From Rhodococcus sp. W8901 (lineage in GTDB: Bacteria > Actinomycetota > Actinomycetes > Mycobacteriales > Mycobacteriaceae): a stretch of 64,000 bases of DNA. Shown here one piece after another: positions 9,286 to 18,102 of this stretch. The translations under genes were made by a program, and so were the position numbers. The stretch covers positions 4,712,001 to 4,776,000 of the forward strand of contig NZ_CP054690.1 of the NCBI RefSeq assembly GCF_013348805.1. The letters are read 5' to 3'. Position 1 is the first letter of the stretch, and each line of letters starts with the position of its first letter. The notes under the pieces were generated by a model. That model was not told the origin of the DNA and searched no databases. It saw only the letters and a program-made list of their open reading frames with translations.

Positions 9286-9542
9286 CAGCCGTGATGATCA
9301 TCGCCGGAGTGATGCTGGTGGTGGCGGCGTTGCTCACCACCTACCGGCTGCTCGCCGGGCCCGGCAGCCTCGACCGCCTGGTCGCGATGGACACCCTCAT
9401 CGCCACCGCGATCTGCGGACTGTCGGTGTGGGCGGCCTACAGCGGCGACACCACGATCGTGCCCGCCATCGTCGCGCTCGCCCTGGTCGGCTTCGTCGGC
9501 TCGGTGAGTGTGGCCCGATTCCGGGTGAGTGACGACTCGTGA
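9282..9542 (+). CDS. mrpF: Mrp antiporter subunit F
   Basis: This 86-residue protein has three membrane helices and the MnhF signature LLAGPGSLDRLVAMDTL. The ATG at 9282 overlaps the mrpE stop as ATGA. A longer in-frame reading from 9216 is rejected because it would overlap mrpE by 70 bp and lacks conserved sequence. Confidence 0.9.
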   Translation: MTAVMIIAGVMLVVAALLTTYRLLAGPGSLDRLVAMDTLIATAICGLSVWAAYSGDTTIVPAIVALALVGFVGSVSVARFRVSDDS

Positions 9543-9877
9543 ACACCTTCCTCGACGTCCTCGCGGCGATCTGCATCCTCACCGGATCGTTCCTGGCGCT
9601 CACCGCCGCGATCGGCATCGTCCGATTCCCCGACACCCTCTCCCGCATGCACGCGGCCACCAAACCGCAGGTCGTCGGCCTGGTGCTGGTGCTCGTCGGC
9701 GCGGTGATCCGGCTGCACGGCAACGTCGACATCTGGATGCTCGTGCTCATCGGCCTGTTCACGCTGCTGACGGCCCCGGTGATCGCGCACAGCGTCGGCC
9801 GCGTCGCCTACCGCGAACAGCGCGGGCGCGACGGGCTGCTGATCAACCGCGACGAGGATCCGGGGACCTTCCGCTAG
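9539..9877 (+). CDS. mrpG: Mrp antiporter subunit G
   Basis: This 112-residue MnhG-family subunit has about three membrane helices. The signature RFPDTLSRMHAATKPQVVG is intact. The GTG start overlaps the mrpF stop as GTGA. It is the last gene of the operon, and a large inverted repeat begins 2 nt after its TAG. Confidence 0.9.
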   Translation: MNTFLDVLAAICILTGSFLALTAAIGIVRFPDTLSRMHAATKPQVVGLVLVLVGAVIRLHGNVDIWMLVLIGLFTLLTAPVIAHSVGRVAYREQRGRDGLLINRDEDPGTFR

Positions 9878-9879
9878 CT

Positions 9880-9943
9880 CGCGTTTTGCGCACTTATCGC
9901 GCGGGCGGGCCGTCCTCCGACAGCGACAAGTGCGCAGAACGCG
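9880..9943. repeat. 64-bp imperfect palindrome forming the 3' end of the PAP2 gene
   Basis: Arms of 21 nt at 9880-9900 and 9923-9943 are complementary with two mismatches; the core reads TTTTGCGCACTT against AAGTGCGCAGAA. The 22-nt loop is GC-rich. The structure lies between mrpG and the convergent PAP2 gene and encodes the last ~17 residues and stop of the latter. It could terminate both transcripts, or be a mobile palindromic element. Confidence 0.6.
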
Positions 9944-11225
9944 GGGAGGAGGGGTCCCGGTAGAACGTGCGCCAGTAGCCGTAGGCGAAGAGCGCGGGGA
10001 CGCCGAGGAGCAGCGGCGCCGAGACGGCCGGGTACTCCGCGATCTCCACGGCCAGGAATCGGTAGCTGAGCAGCAGGGCGGCGATCAGGACGGCGCCGGA
10101 CGCGACGAGCCGCAGCCGGAACCAGCCCCAGCCGCGTTCGGGGGCGCGCAGCGCGGATTCGAGGGTGAGGGTCAGGACGGCGCCGGCGATGAGGTCGACG
10201 CCGTAGTGGTAGCCGAAGCCGAGGGTCGCGGTGAGGGTGCACAGCAGCCAGAACATGCCGCCCCAGCGCAGCCACCACGGGCCCTGCCGGGAGTGCAGGA
10301 AGATGGCGAGCGCCCACGCGGTGTGCAGGCTGGGCATGCAGTTGCGCGGGGTGGCGTCGTCGAACGGCATCGCCGACGGCGTCAGGTCGAACGGGACGAC
10401 GGACGGCCAGAAATCGCCGACCTGGAAGCCGTTGCCGTCGGCGCCGAACGCGAAGATCGGTCCGACGACGGGGAACAGGATGTAGAAGACCGGCCCGACG
10501 AGTCCGATCAGCAGGAACGTCCGGACCAGGTGGTGTGACGGCCAGCCCTTGCGCAGCTGGTACAGCGCGACGACGATCGCGGCGACGGGCAGTTCGATGT
10601 ACACCCAGTGCAGGACGCCGTAGCCGACGGAGCCGAGGGCGTCGACCACCTCACCCATCACCCAGGACGGGTTGCCGAGGGCGTGGTCGGCGAGCTGGAC
10701 GTACTGGTCGAGGACCTGAGGTCCGGCGAGGATGGTGATGTGCAGCCACACGTCGCCGAACTTGGTGGCGACGATCAGCAGTGCGCCGAGGCCGACGCCC
10801 ATGAGGGCGCTGCGGCGCTGTTCGCCCTGCCACTTCGCACCGGCGTACACGCCGATCGCGGTCAGCACGATCACCGCGCCGTTGCCGACGGTGAGGGGCC
10901 CGCCGGCGAGGTAGCGGATCGCGGCGATCACGACGTCGAGAGCCACGGCGCTCGACAGCGCCAGCACCCGCTGCCGGTTGGTCAGCCCCACCATCGCGAG
11001 GGCGAGCCCGGCCCACGGCACGGACGCCGACTTGGGGGTGCCCGCAAAATCGTTGAAGAGGCTCGTCAGCGGCCCCTCGAAGCCGCGTGACGACGCGAAG
11101 ATCTGCAGCGCGATCAGAATGGCGAGACCTGCCGCAACGACGCCGCCGAGCAGGAGACTTCGGGTTCGTCCGTCGAGCCGTCTCGGCTCCGTCCGCGCGC
11201 CACCGTCCACTAACACGCCGTTCAT
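9894..11225 (-). CDS. PAP2-family membrane phosphatase/phosphotransferase
   Basis: This 443-residue protein has about 11 predicted membrane helices. The C-terminal half contains the PAP2 catalytic motifs in the inositol-phosphotransferase-like form: NCMPSLHTAWAL and, further on, GFGYHYGVDLIAGA, with the two catalytic His. Such enzymes dephosphorylate lipid phosphates or transfer head groups on the outer membrane face. It starts 24 nt after the glutamate-cysteine ligase-like gene and is probably co-transcribed with it. Its last ~17 codons lie in a palindromic repeat, so the C-terminal tail may be acquired sequence. The true substrate is unknown. Confidence 0.8.
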   Translation of the reverse strand: MNGVLVDGGARTEPRRLDGRTRSLLLGGVVAAGLAILIALQIFASSRGFEGPLTSLFNDFAGTPKSASVPWAGLALAMVGLTNRQRVLALSSAVALDVVIAAIRYLAGGPLTVGNGAVIVLTAIGVYAGAKWQGEQRRSALMGVGLGALLIVATKFGDVWLHITILAGPQVLDQYVQLADHALGNPSWVMGEVVDALGSVGYGVLHWVYIELPVAAIVVALYQLRKGWPSHHLVRTFLLIGLVGPVFYILFPVVGPIFAFGADGNGFQVGDFWPSVVPFDLTPSAMPFDDATPRNCMPSLHTAWALAIFLHSRQGPWWLRWGGMFWLLCTLTATLGFGYHYGVDLIAGAVLTLTLESALRAPERGWGWFRLRLVASGAVLIAALLLSYRFLAVEIAEYPAVSAPLLLGVPALFAYGYWRTFYRDPSSPRSAHLSLSEDGPPAR

Positions 11226-11249
11226 AGTAAACGGCGGGTGAATTCGCGC

Positions 11250-12368
11250 TTACGTGTCCAGTTCCTCGACGAGCGAGCGGACCACGGCGCGCAGGTCGCC
11301 ACCGGTCGCGGCGGCCACCTTGCGCTGCCGCTGGTACGACGCCCCGCGGCGCGGGATGTCGGCGACGCGGGCCAGTTCGTCGGCGCAGCCGAGCCTCACC
11401 GCGGTGGGGGTGAGTTGCTCGAGCAGGTCGTCGAGGTCGTCGGTGACGAGCCGTTCACGGTTGTCGGCGCCGAGGATCACTTCGGCGTCGAGGCCGTATC
11501 GGGCTGCGCGCCACTTGTTCTCCTGCACGTGCCACGGCGGCATGGACGGCAGCGTCTCCCCCGCCTCGAGACGGGTGTCGAGGTCGACGATGAGACAGTG
11601 GATGAGCGCGACGAGGGCGCTCAGTTCGGTGCGGGAGGAGACGCCGTCGCACACGCGGACCTCGATGGTGCCCCAGCGCGGCGCGGGCCGGATGTCCCAG
11701 TGCAGGCCGCCGAGGTTCTCGATGACGCCGGTGGTGAGCTGGTCGTGGACGTAGCCCTCGAACTGCGTCCAGTCGTCGAACTGGAACGGCAGGCCGGCGG
11801 TGGGCAGCTGCTGGAACATCAGCGCGCGGTTGCTGGCGTAGCCGGTGTCGACGCCGGTCCACATCGGCGACGACGACGAAAGAGCAAGCAGGTGAGGATA
11901 TTTCAGCAGCAGCGCGTTGAGAATGGGGAAAACCTTCTCCTTCGTCGAGATCCCGACGTGCACGTGCACACCCCAGATGAGCATCTGCCGGCCCCACCAC
12001 TGCGTGCGTTCGATCAGCTCGTCGTAGTGGGGGGTGCGGGTGAGCAGCTGCGTGGACCACTGTGCGAACGGATGGGTGCCTGCGCACATCAGGTCGACCC
12101 CGAGCGGATCAGCTGCCCGGCGCACCAGCGACATGGTCTCGGACAGGTCGTCCATGGCCTCGCCGACGTTGTCGCAGATGCCGGTCACGAACTCGACGGT
12201 GTTGCGCAGCAACTCCTTGGTGACCCGAGGTTTCTCGGCGAGTTCACCGACGCCGTCGAGGACGGCTGCGGCGGTGTTGGACAGATCGCGAGTGGTCCGG
12301 TCGACCAGCGCGATTTCCCATTCCACCCCGAGGGTCGGACGCGGCGAACCGGCGAAAGGGACTCCCAC
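11250..12368 (-). CDS. Carboxylate-amine ligase, YbdK/GCS2 family
   Basis: This 372-residue protein of the glutamate-cysteine ligase 2 family has its N-terminal ATP-grasp-like motif in PTLGVEWEIALVD, followed by GICDNVGEAM, a His-rich block around IWGVHVHVGI, and RPAPRWGTIEVRVCDG. YbdK-type enzymes have weak glutamate-cysteine ligase activity in vitro; the true acceptor is uncertain. Mycothiol rather than glutathione is the expected thiol in this group, so glutathione synthesis is not implied. M. tuberculosis has the homologue Rv0433 beside sodC in the same order. The GTG at 12368 starts the conserved region. Confidence 0.85.
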   Translation of the reverse strand: MGVPFAGSPRPTLGVEWEIALVDRTTRDLSNTAAAVLDGVGELAEKPRVTKELLRNTVEFVTGICDNVGEAMDDLSETMSLVRRAADPLGVDLMCAGTHPFAQWSTQLLTRTPHYDELIERTQWWGRQMLIWGVHVHVGISTKEKVFPILNALLLKYPHLLALSSSSPMWTGVDTGYASNRALMFQQLPTAGLPFQFDDWTQFEGYVHDQLTTGVIENLGGLHWDIRPAPRWGTIEVRVCDGVSSRTELSALVALIHCLIVDLDTRLEAGETLPSMPPWHVQENKWRAARYGLDAEVILGADNRERLVTDDLDDLLEQLTPTAVRLGCADELARVADIPRRGASYQRQRKVAAATGGDLRAVVRSLVEELDT

Positions 12369-12410
12369 ATCACCGATCCAACCACAGCGTCCGAGCGCCC
12401 GCAGGACGCG

Positions 12411-12441
12411 AAACGGCGGGGGCCGTGATGGCCCCGCCGTT
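12411..12441 (-). terminator. Hairpin downstream of sodC
   Basis: AACGGCGGGGGCC and GGCCCCGCCGTT form a 12-bp stem with a one-base bulge around the loop GTGAT. It lies 28 nt past the sodC stop. There is no clear U-tract, as is usual for GC-rich actinobacteria. Confidence 0.65.
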
Positions 12442-12468
12442 GTCAGTTCTCGCGTCGGTCGGACGTGA

Positions 12469-13179
12469 TCAGCCGCCGATGACGCCGCAGGCGACGCGGC
12501 CGCCGGCGTCGCCGGTCGCCAGGGTGGCCTGGTCCGGCACCGGAGCGTTGTCCGGCAGCGTGTAGCGGGTGGGGATGTTGGCGAAGTTGTCGGCGCCCGC
12601 GTGGATCATCAGCGCGGTGCCCTTGCCGCCGTTCTTCAGGTCCGCGAGGGTGAAGGCGTTGGTGGTGGTGACGAGGTAGCCCTTGCCGTCCTCGCGGACC
12701 TCGAGGGAGGTGAGATCGCCGCTGGCCGGGTGCCCGGTGTGGCCCTCGACCTGGAAGTGGCCGCCGGCGGATAGGAAGTTGCCGGGCTCGCCGCCGGTGG
12801 GGGCGACGGAGTTGGGCTCGCACTTGCCGACCGAGTGCACGTGCAGGCCGTGGAAGCCTGGCTCGAGGCCCTGCGCGTCGACGGTGATCTCGACGTAGCC
12901 GGCGGTCTCCGCGAGGGTGGCGGTGCCGACCGAGGTGCCCTTCGCGTCCTTGAGCTGCACCGAGACGGTGTCGGACACGGCGGGGCCGGAGGTGTTCTCG
13001 GAGCCGCTCTCGGCGTGCGAGCCGCTGGGGGCAGCGGAACCGGTCCACACCGGCGGGGTGGTGCCGGGGACGTCGGTGGGCTCCTCGTTGTTGGAGCACG
13101 CGGTCAGCCCCAGAGCGGCGATCGCGACCAACGGGGTCACGACGCGCCAGGACTTGCGACGGGTGGAATGCGAGGCCAT
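12469..13179 (-). CDS. sodC: Cu,Zn superoxide dismutase lipoprotein
   Basis: This 236-residue protein has a lipoprotein signal (ALGLTAC, Cys about residue 28) and then an Asn/Ser/Thr-rich linker, so it should be exported and anchored to the outer membrane face. The SOD domain carries the copper/zinc ligands in [26 protein letters not shown] and MIHAGADNF, plus the C-terminal RVACGVI that supplies the disulphide and active-site Arg region. It would remove superoxide outside the cytoplasm. The ATG at 13179 has GGAG upstream; a longer start at 13221 lacks one. The order LytR_C-sodC-GCS2 matches M. tuberculosis Rv0431-Rv0433. Confidence 0.92.
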   Translation of the reverse strand: MASHSTRRKSWRVVTPLVAIAALGLTACSNNEEPTDVPGTTPPVWTGSAAPSGSHAESGSENTSGPAVSDTVSVQLKDAKGTSVGTATLAETAGYVEITVDAQGLEPGFHGLHVHSVGKCEPNSVAPTGGEPGNFLSAGGHFQVEGHTGHPASGDLTSLEVREDGKGYLVTTTNAFTLADLKNGGKGTALMIHAGADNFANIPTRYTLPDNAPVPDQATLATGDAGGRVACGVIGG

Positions 13180-13241
13180 CGAACCGCTCCTTCGAGATGG
13201 TTGAAATCTGCCGATGATCATAACCAGCGGGTTTTCGCGGG

Positions 13242-13826
13242 CTAGTTGGAGGTGACGATCACGATCACGCCGGGCGAGGCGCTGGAGATGCCGGCGAAAC
13301 GCGGTTCCGCGGTGACGCCCAGTTCCGCCGCGATGGCCTGTGCGGCCTGCTTCTCGGCGGCGGTGTCGCCGTAGTAGACGGTGGTGTTCTGGATCAGGCC
13401 GTAGCTGTAGTTGCCGGTCTCGGAGACGTTCCAGCCGCTCGACGTGAGTTCGCTCGCGGTCTGGCCGGCGAGACCGGAGACGGTGCTGTTGTTGAACACC
13501 CGCACCGGAATCGACTTGTCGACGCGGGCGGACGTGGCCGACGCGGAGGTGGTGGCGGACCCGGACGGCGCGGAACTGGTGGCCGTCGTCGTCGTGGCCT
13601 CGGCCGCCGAGGTGGTGGCGGGCGCGGCAGTGGTGGTACGCACGGCGGCGGGGGCCGCGGCGGGCGCAGAGGTCGTGGTGGCCACGGTCTCGGGTGCGGC
13701 CTCGTCGGAGTCCGAGCCACCCAGGGAGGCGGCGCCCAGCCCGGCGAAGAGGATCGCGAGGGCGATCAGCACCATCGCGAGGGCTCGCAGCGGGGGGCCT
13801 GACGACTCTGGGTTCGGGGTGGTCAC
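13242..13826 (-). CDS. LytR C-terminal domain membrane protein
   Basis: This protein of about 194 residues has one N-terminal membrane helix ([20 protein letters not shown]), then a long Ala/Thr/Ser-rich linker and a C-terminal LytR_C domain ([20 protein letters not shown], then [16 protein letters not shown]). The domain is found at the ends of LCP cell-wall ligases and in stand-alone envelope proteins; M. tuberculosis Rv0431 is the likely counterpart. The GTG at 13826 has AAGG 8 nt upstream and matches the expected N-terminus; a GTG at 13847 is an alternative. It is located between DUF3263 and sodC on the same strand. Confidence 0.8.
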   Translation of the reverse strand: MTTPNPESSGPPLRALAMVLIALAILFAGLGAASLGGSDSDEAAPETVATTTSAPAAAPAAVRTTTAAPATTSAAEATTTTATSSAPSGSATTSASATSARVDKSIPVRVFNNSTVSGLAGQTASELTSSGWNVSETGNYSYGLIQNTTVYYGDTAAEKQAAQAIAAELGVTAEPRFAGISSASPGVIVIVTSN

Positions 13827-13898
13827 TGTTCCGACCTTAATCGGCACGTCGGACTGTTCTCGTAACGAGGTGACGACGACCGGGGGTTGAATGGCGGC

Positions 13899-14225
13899 TT
13901 ACGTGGAGATGTCGAAGCCCAGGCGGCGGGCGGCGCGGGCCTTCTGTCGGCTGGCCCGCAGGCGACGCAGGCGCTTGACCAGCATCGGGTCGGCCGCGAG
14001 AGCCTCGGGACGATCGACGAGCGCGTTGAGCACCTGGTAGTAGCGAGTGGCCGACATGGAGAAGAGCTCCTTGATGGCCTCTTCCTTGGCACCGGCGTAC
14101 TTCCACCACTGCCGCTCGAAGGAGAGAATGTCGTGCTCGCGTCGGGTGAGGCCGTCCTCGCCGACGTCGTTGCTCGACGCGCCGTCGCTGCGTTCAGACT
14201 GGTTCCGGGCTGCTGCGCCGTCCAT
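13899..14225 (-). CDS. DUF3263 protein
   Basis: This 108-residue soluble protein has the conserved core ILSFERQWWKYAGAKEEAIK followed by FSMSATRYYQVLNALVD, ending in an Arg-rich helix. The family occurs throughout actinobacteria next to def and sodC (Rv0430 in M. tuberculosis). The helix-turn-helix-like core and basic tail suggest nucleic-acid binding, which is an inference. ATG 14225 is preceded by GAGGAG; longer in-frame starts lack a site. Confidence 0.85.
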   Translation of the reverse strand: MDGAAARNQSERSDGASSNDVGEDGLTRREHDILSFERQWWKYAGAKEEAIKELFSMSATRYYQVLNALVDRPEALAADPMLVKRLRRLRASRQKARAARRLGFDIST

Positions 14226-14434
14226 CTCACTCCTCGACTGCTGTCTCGCCCGGCCTCGGCGAACCTCGTGCCCCCTGGTGGGCCCGATCGGATCAGGCCG
14301 AACGTCGTGTTCGGGCGCTCGGCCGAACGACCCCCCGATCACGAATTACACCGATGTTCTTCCTGGTCATTGAACCACGATCGCGGCGGCGGCGGCCGGG
14401 TTCCGCCGGGGCGCGCCGCGATTCGCACGCCCAT

Positions 14435-14440
14435 TATCCT
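14435..14440 (+). promoter_or_regulatory. -10 element for def
   Basis: TATCCT lies 8 nt before the ATG at 14449, in the 223-bp divergent gap between DUF3263 and def. It is one nt off the usual 7-nt leaderless spacing. Confidence 0.4.
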
Positions 14441-14448
14441 TGGTGACC

Positions 14449-15054
14449 ATGGCAATTCTTCCGATCCGGATCGTCGGCGACCCGGTACTGCACGAGCCGA
14501 CCAAGCCGGTGACCCAGTCGCCGGCCGAACTCGCCGAACTCATCGGCGACATGTACGACACGATGGACGCCGCCAACGGCGTCGGCCTGGCCGCGAACCA
14601 GGTGGGTGTGCCGCTGCGCCTGTTCGTCTACGACTGCCCCGACGTCGACACGACCGGCAAGGCGATCCGCCGCCGCGGCGAGGTGATCAACCCGGTGCTC
14701 GAGACGTCGGAGATTCCGGAGACCATGCCGGACGAGGACGACGACGTCGAGGGCTGTCTGTCGGTGCCCGGCGAGCAGTTCCCGACGGGCCGTGCCGACT
14801 GGGCGAAGGTCACCGGCACGGACGCCGAGGGCAACGCCATCGAGATCGAGGGCCACGGTTTCTTCGCGCGCATGCTGCAGCACGAGACGGGACACCTGGA
14901 CGGCTTCCTGTACGTGGACGTGCTGATCGGCCGCAACGCCCGGGCCGCGAAGAAGACGATCAAGCGCGCGGGCTGGGGTGTGCCGGACCTGAGCTGGACG
15001 CCGGGCACGGTGGACGACCCGTTCGGTCACGACGAGGACGATGACGAGGACTGA
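14449..15054 (+). CDS. def: Peptide deformylase
   Basis: This 201-residue metalloenzyme removes the formyl group from nascent protein N-termini. All three motifs are present: [18 protein letters not shown] (metal-binding Cys) and QHETGHLDG (two metal His and the catalytic Glu). The N-terminal [13 protein letters not shown] and the acidic C-terminal tail match the mycobacterial type. The ATG at 14449 gives the family N-terminus MAILPIRI. The 3' end overlaps the next small ORF by 14 bp. Confidence 0.95.
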   Translation: MAILPIRIVGDPVLHEPTKPVTQSPAELAELIGDMYDTMDAANGVGLAANQVGVPLRLFVYDCPDVDTTGKAIRRRGEVINPVLETSEIPETMPDEDDDVEGCLSVPGEQFPTGRADWAKVTGTDAEGNAIEIEGHGFFARMLQHETGHLDGFLYVDVLIGRNARAAKKTIKRAGWGVPDLSWTPGTVDDPFGHDEDDDED

Positions 15055-15301
15055 CCCACCTCGGGGTCAGCCGACGCTCGGAGGCCGGGTGGTGGTGCGG
15101 TATCGCCTGCCACCCGGTGGCACCCACCCGCTCACCGACGTGATCGGCACCCTCGAGCAGCTCGAGCCGACGGTGGTGGTCCGCACCGCCGACGACCGGG
15201 TCGTCGAGGTGGATCGGGGCGATGTGGTGCGCCTGAAGGCCCTCGGCCCCAAGCCGGTGCGCCGGTCCGGGACCGGGTCCGACGACTGTCGGGGCAGCTG
15301 A
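15041..15301 (+). CDS. Small protein resembling the N-terminal domain of the Rv0428c-type GNAT
   Basis: This 86-residue protein starts inside the end of def. [30 protein letters not shown] and [14 protein letters not shown] look like the SH3-like N-terminal part that, in mycobacterial neighbours of def and xthA, is followed by an acetyltransferase domain. Here the frame stops right after this part and xthA follows 15 nt later, so the catalytic domain is missing. It may be a functional short protein or the remnant of a deletion. The family link is from memory and should be treated as an inference. Confidence 0.6.
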   Translation: MTRTDPPRGQPTLGGRVVVRYRLPPGGTHPLTDVIGTLEQLEPTVVVRTADDRVVEVDRGDVVRLKALGPKPVRRSGTGSDDCRGS

Positions 15302-15302
15302 C

Positions 15303-15308
15303 TACCCT
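15303..15308 (+). promoter_or_regulatory. -10 element for xthA
   Basis: TACCCT is followed by 7 nt and the GTG at 15316, with no Shine-Dalgarno. It overlaps the end of the preceding small gene, so xthA can be expressed without read-through from def. Confidence 0.5.
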
Positions 15309-15315
15309 CACGGGT

Positions 15316-16116
15316 GTGCGACTCGCGACGTGGAATGTGAACTCGGTCCGTGCCCGAACCGACCGGATCGTGGACTGGCTGGCCCGCACCGACACCGACG
15401 TGTTGGCGATGCAGGAAACCAAGTGCAAGGACGAGCAGTTCCCGTACGAGCGGTTCACCGAGGCCGGCTACGAGGTGGCGCACGTCGGGTTGAGCCAGTG
15501 GAACGGCGTGGCGATCGCGTCGCGCATCGGGCTCGAGGACGTGCAGATCGGGTTCGCGGACCAGCCCGGGTTCAACAAGGATCCGGAGGCGGAGGCCGCG
15601 CAGGAGGCGCGCGCGATCGGTGCGACGGTGGGCGGGGTGCGGGTGTGGAGCCTGTACGTGCCCAACGGCCGTGAGCTGACGGATCCGCACTACGTCTACA
15701 AGCTGGAGTGGCTGGCGAAGCTGCGCGCGGACGCGGAAGGCTGGCTGGCCGGCAACCCGGACGCGCAGATCGCCCTGGTCGGCGACTGGAATGTCGCGCC
15801 CACCGACGAGGACGTGTGGGACCCGGCGTTCTTCGAGGGCAAGACGCACACGTCGCAGCCGGAGCGGGACGCGTTCGACGCGTTCGCCGAGGCCGGGTTC
15901 GCGGATGTGGTGCGCCCGCACGCGCCCGGTCCGGGCGTCTACACGTACTGGGATTACACGCAGTTGCGGTTCCCGAAGCGTCAGGGCATGCGCATCGACT
16001 ACGTGCTGGGTTCGGCGGCGTTCGCGGCGCGGGTCACCGGCGCGCACATCGATCGGGACGAGCGCAAGGGCAAAGGCGCGAGCGATCACGCGCCGGTCGT
16101 GGTCGACCTGGACTGA
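15316..16116 (+). CDS. xthA: Exodeoxyribonuclease III / AP endonuclease
   Basis: This 266-residue enzyme of the exonuclease-endonuclease-phosphatase fold acts in base-excision repair. The motifs are complete: WNVNSVRAR, MQETKCKD (metal Glu), GDWNVAPTDEDVWDP (Asp/Asn), RIDYVLGS and the terminal SDHAPVVVDLD (catalytic His). It starts with GTG behind a TACCCT box. It ends directly against the convergent GNAT gene with no spacer. The def-(GNAT)-xthA neighbourhood is conserved with M. tuberculosis. Confidence 0.95.
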   Translation: MRLATWNVNSVRARTDRIVDWLARTDTDVLAMQETKCKDEQFPYERFTEAGYEVAHVGLSQWNGVAIASRIGLEDVQIGFADQPGFNKDPEAEAAQEARAIGATVGGVRVWSLYVPNGRELTDPHYVYKLEWLAKLRADAEGWLAGNPDAQIALVGDWNVAPTDEDVWDPAFFEGKTHTSQPERDAFDAFAEAGFADVVRPHAPGPGVYTYWDYTQLRFPKRQGMRIDYVLGSAAFAARVTGAHIDRDERKGKGASDHAPVVVDLD

Positions 16117-16470
16117 TCAGGCTGGCCGCTCGTCGAGCAGGTCCAGGTACTCGGTGTGGGTGCCGAGGAACCGCGTGACGTAGGTGCACACCGGGCGGAT
16201 CCGGGTGCCCTCACTGCGGGCCCGGTCGAGCACGGCCCGCACCAGTACCGCCGCCCAGCCGCGACCGCTTCGATCCTCTCGGACGACGGTGTGCAGCAGG
16301 GTGAGCACGTCACCGGACGGCCCGGCACTGTCGCGGTGATAGCCGAGGATGCCGACGAGGTCGTCGCGCACCCACAGCTCGTAGCGCTCGTGCGGCGGGC
16401 TGTCGACGATGCGGACGGCGTCGGCGACGGCACCCGCAGTTCGTGGGGATTCGGTGTTCACGTTCCCCAT
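16117..16470 (-). CDS. Small GNAT acetyltransferase, paralog 1
   Basis: This 117-residue protein of the YjdJ-like acetyltransferase group has YELWVRDDLVGILGYHR, the acetyl-CoA-binding region around GRGWAAVLVRAVLDRARSEG, and the C-terminal RIRPVCTYVTRFL with the Pro-x-Cys motif of this subgroup. The substrate is unknown. It is a paralog of the next gene upstream, from which it is separated by 91 bp. The chosen ATG gives the family length; its Shine-Dalgarno is weak. Confidence 0.75.
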   Translation of the reverse strand: MGNVNTESPRTAGAVADAVRIVDSPPHERYELWVRDDLVGILGYHRDSAGPSGDVLTLLHTVVREDRSGRGWAAVLVRAVLDRARSEGTRIRPVCTYVTRFLGTHTEYLDLLDERPA

Positions 16471-16561
16471 GAAACCGGCCGAACCGCCGGCACCGGGTCC
16501 GTTTCGGGACGGGTGTGGCGGTTCGATGCAGTTCCTTGACCGCGCCGTGGCCGGAGGTCGA

Positions 16562-16921
16562 TCAGTTGAGGGAGATCGAGTCGAGCGGAACCATGAGGTC
16601 CCGATACTCGGGGTTGGCCTCGACGAACCTCTGCACGTACGTGCACACCGGCCGGACCTGCCAGCCGTAGTTCCGCGCCTGGTCGAGCGCGCGCCGGACC
16701 ATGACGGCGGCGAGGCCGCGGTGACCGAAGTCCTCCACGACGACGGTGTGCATGAACGACACGACCGGGGAGACGGCGCGGCGTCCGCCGGCGCGTTTCT
16801 TGGCGACCGGCGAGGTGTCGTAGTAGCCGACGATTCCCACCAGATCCCCGTTGAGCCACAGCTCGAAACGGTTCTGGTCGGCATTGTCGGTCACGTCGGC
16901 ACGGGGCGAATCCGCGAACAC
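16562..16921 (-). CDS. Small GNAT acetyltransferase, paralog 2
   Basis: This 119-residue protein has the same layout as its neighbour: FELWLNGDLVGIVGYYD, then HRGLAAVMVRRALDQARNYG and VRPVCTYVQRFVEANPEY. The two genes are a tandem duplication on the minus strand. GTG 16921 follows GAGGAGG by 4 nt, a strong site that overrides an in-frame GTG at 16993. The acceptor substrate is unknown; such small GNATs often act on amines or proteins. Confidence 0.8.
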   Translation of the reverse strand: MFADSPRADVTDNADQNRFELWLNGDLVGIVGYYDTSPVAKKRAGGRRAVSPVVSFMHTVVVEDFGHRGLAAVMVRRALDQARNYGWQVRPVCTYVQRFVEANPEYRDLMVPLDSISLN

Positions 16922-17111
16922 GACACCTCCTCGGGACGCTTTCGGAGCAATAATGTGATCCACGCCACTATTAGTACAGCTGGGCCGGCCCACCTGTCAG
17001 GCGTTTGACCGAAAGTTTTGCGATCGGATTCCCGGCAAATGCCGTTGGCCGCCGGTGCGCCCGGGCAGACAATCGAGGGACACCGCGTTGCACGCCGGAA
17101 GGGATGTTCCG

Positions 17112-18068
17112 ATGCCGCTCGAACCGGTCCTCGAACCCGCCGCGCAGGAGTTCGCCGACGCCACCGCCGAACCCCCGTTCCTGTACGAGCTCCCGGTCGA
17201 GGAGGGCCGGGCCCAGTTCGACGAGGTGCAGTCCGGCGACATCGCCAAGCCGTCCGTGGAGATCGAGGACCGGGTGGTGGACGGCGGTCCGTCCGGGCAG
17301 ATCCCGATCCGGATCGTGCGCCCGCGCGCCGCGGCCGGCCCGCTGCCGGTGATCCAGTACAACCACGGGGCCGGGTGGGTGTTCGGCGATGCCGACATCT
17401 ACGACCGGCTGATCCGCGAGCTGGCCGTGGGATCCAATGCAGCCGTGGTGTTTCCGAGCTTCACCCGCTCGCCGGAGGCGAAGTATCCGACGGCGATCGA
17501 GGAGCTCTACGCCACCTCGATCTGGATCGCGGACCACGGCACGGACGCCGACCTGGATCCGACGCGGATCGCGGTGGCCGGCGACAGCGTGGGTGGGAAC
17601 ATGACGATCGCGCTGACGCTGCTGGCCAAGCAGCGCGGCGGCCCGCAGTTCCGCCACCAGGTGCTGTTCTATCCGGTCACCAACGCCGAGTTCGACACCG
17701 ACTCGTACCGCCAGTTCGCGCACGGCTACTTCCTCACCGTGGAGGCGATGCGCTGGTTCTGGGATCAGTACACCACCGACCCGGCGCATCGGGCCGAGAT
17801 CACGTGCTCGCCGCTGCGGGCCACCACCGAGCAGTTGGCGGGGCTGCCCCCGGCTCTGGTGATCAACGGCGAGGCCGACGTGCTGCGCGACGAGGGCGAG
17901 GCGTACGCGAACAAGCTACGCGCCGCGGGCGTCCCGGTGACCGCGGTGCGGTTCCAGGGGATGATCCACGACTTCATGATGCTCAACGCCCTCGCCGACA
18001 CCCACGCCGCGCGGACCGCACTGCTACTCGCGACCACGGCTCTCGAGCGTGCCCTCTACGGCGCCTGA
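17112..18068 (+). CDS. Alpha/beta hydrolase, hormone-sensitive-lipase-like esterase
   Basis: This 318-residue serine hydrolase of the HSL/lipase IV type has the oxyanion-hole motif in variant form, NHGAGWVFG rather than HGGG. The nucleophile elbow GDSVGGN is intact, the acid lies in GEADVLRDEG and the His in GMIHDFMMLN. It is likely a cytoplasmic esterase for short or medium acyl substrates. ATG 17112 has GAAGGGA upstream and starts the conserved part. It stands alone between the GNAT pair and an iminopeptidase-like gene. Confidence 0.85.
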   Translation: MPLEPVLEPAAQEFADATAEPPFLYELPVEEGRAQFDEVQSGDIAKPSVEIEDRVVDGGPSGQIPIRIVRPRAAAGPLPVIQYNHGAGWVFGDADIYDRLIRELAVGSNAAVVFPSFTRSPEAKYPTAIEELYATSIWIADHGTDADLDPTRIAVAGDSVGGNMTIALTLLAKQRGGPQFRHQVLFYPVTNAEFDTDSYRQFAHGYFLTVEAMRWFWDQYTTDPAHRAEITCSPLRATTEQLAGLPPALVINGEADVLRDEGEAYANKLRAAGVPVTAVRFQGMIHDFMMLNALADTHAARTALLLATTALERALYGA

Positions 18069-18102
18069 AAGAACGCGGAGTCCCGAACACGCAGTGGCCC
18101 TG

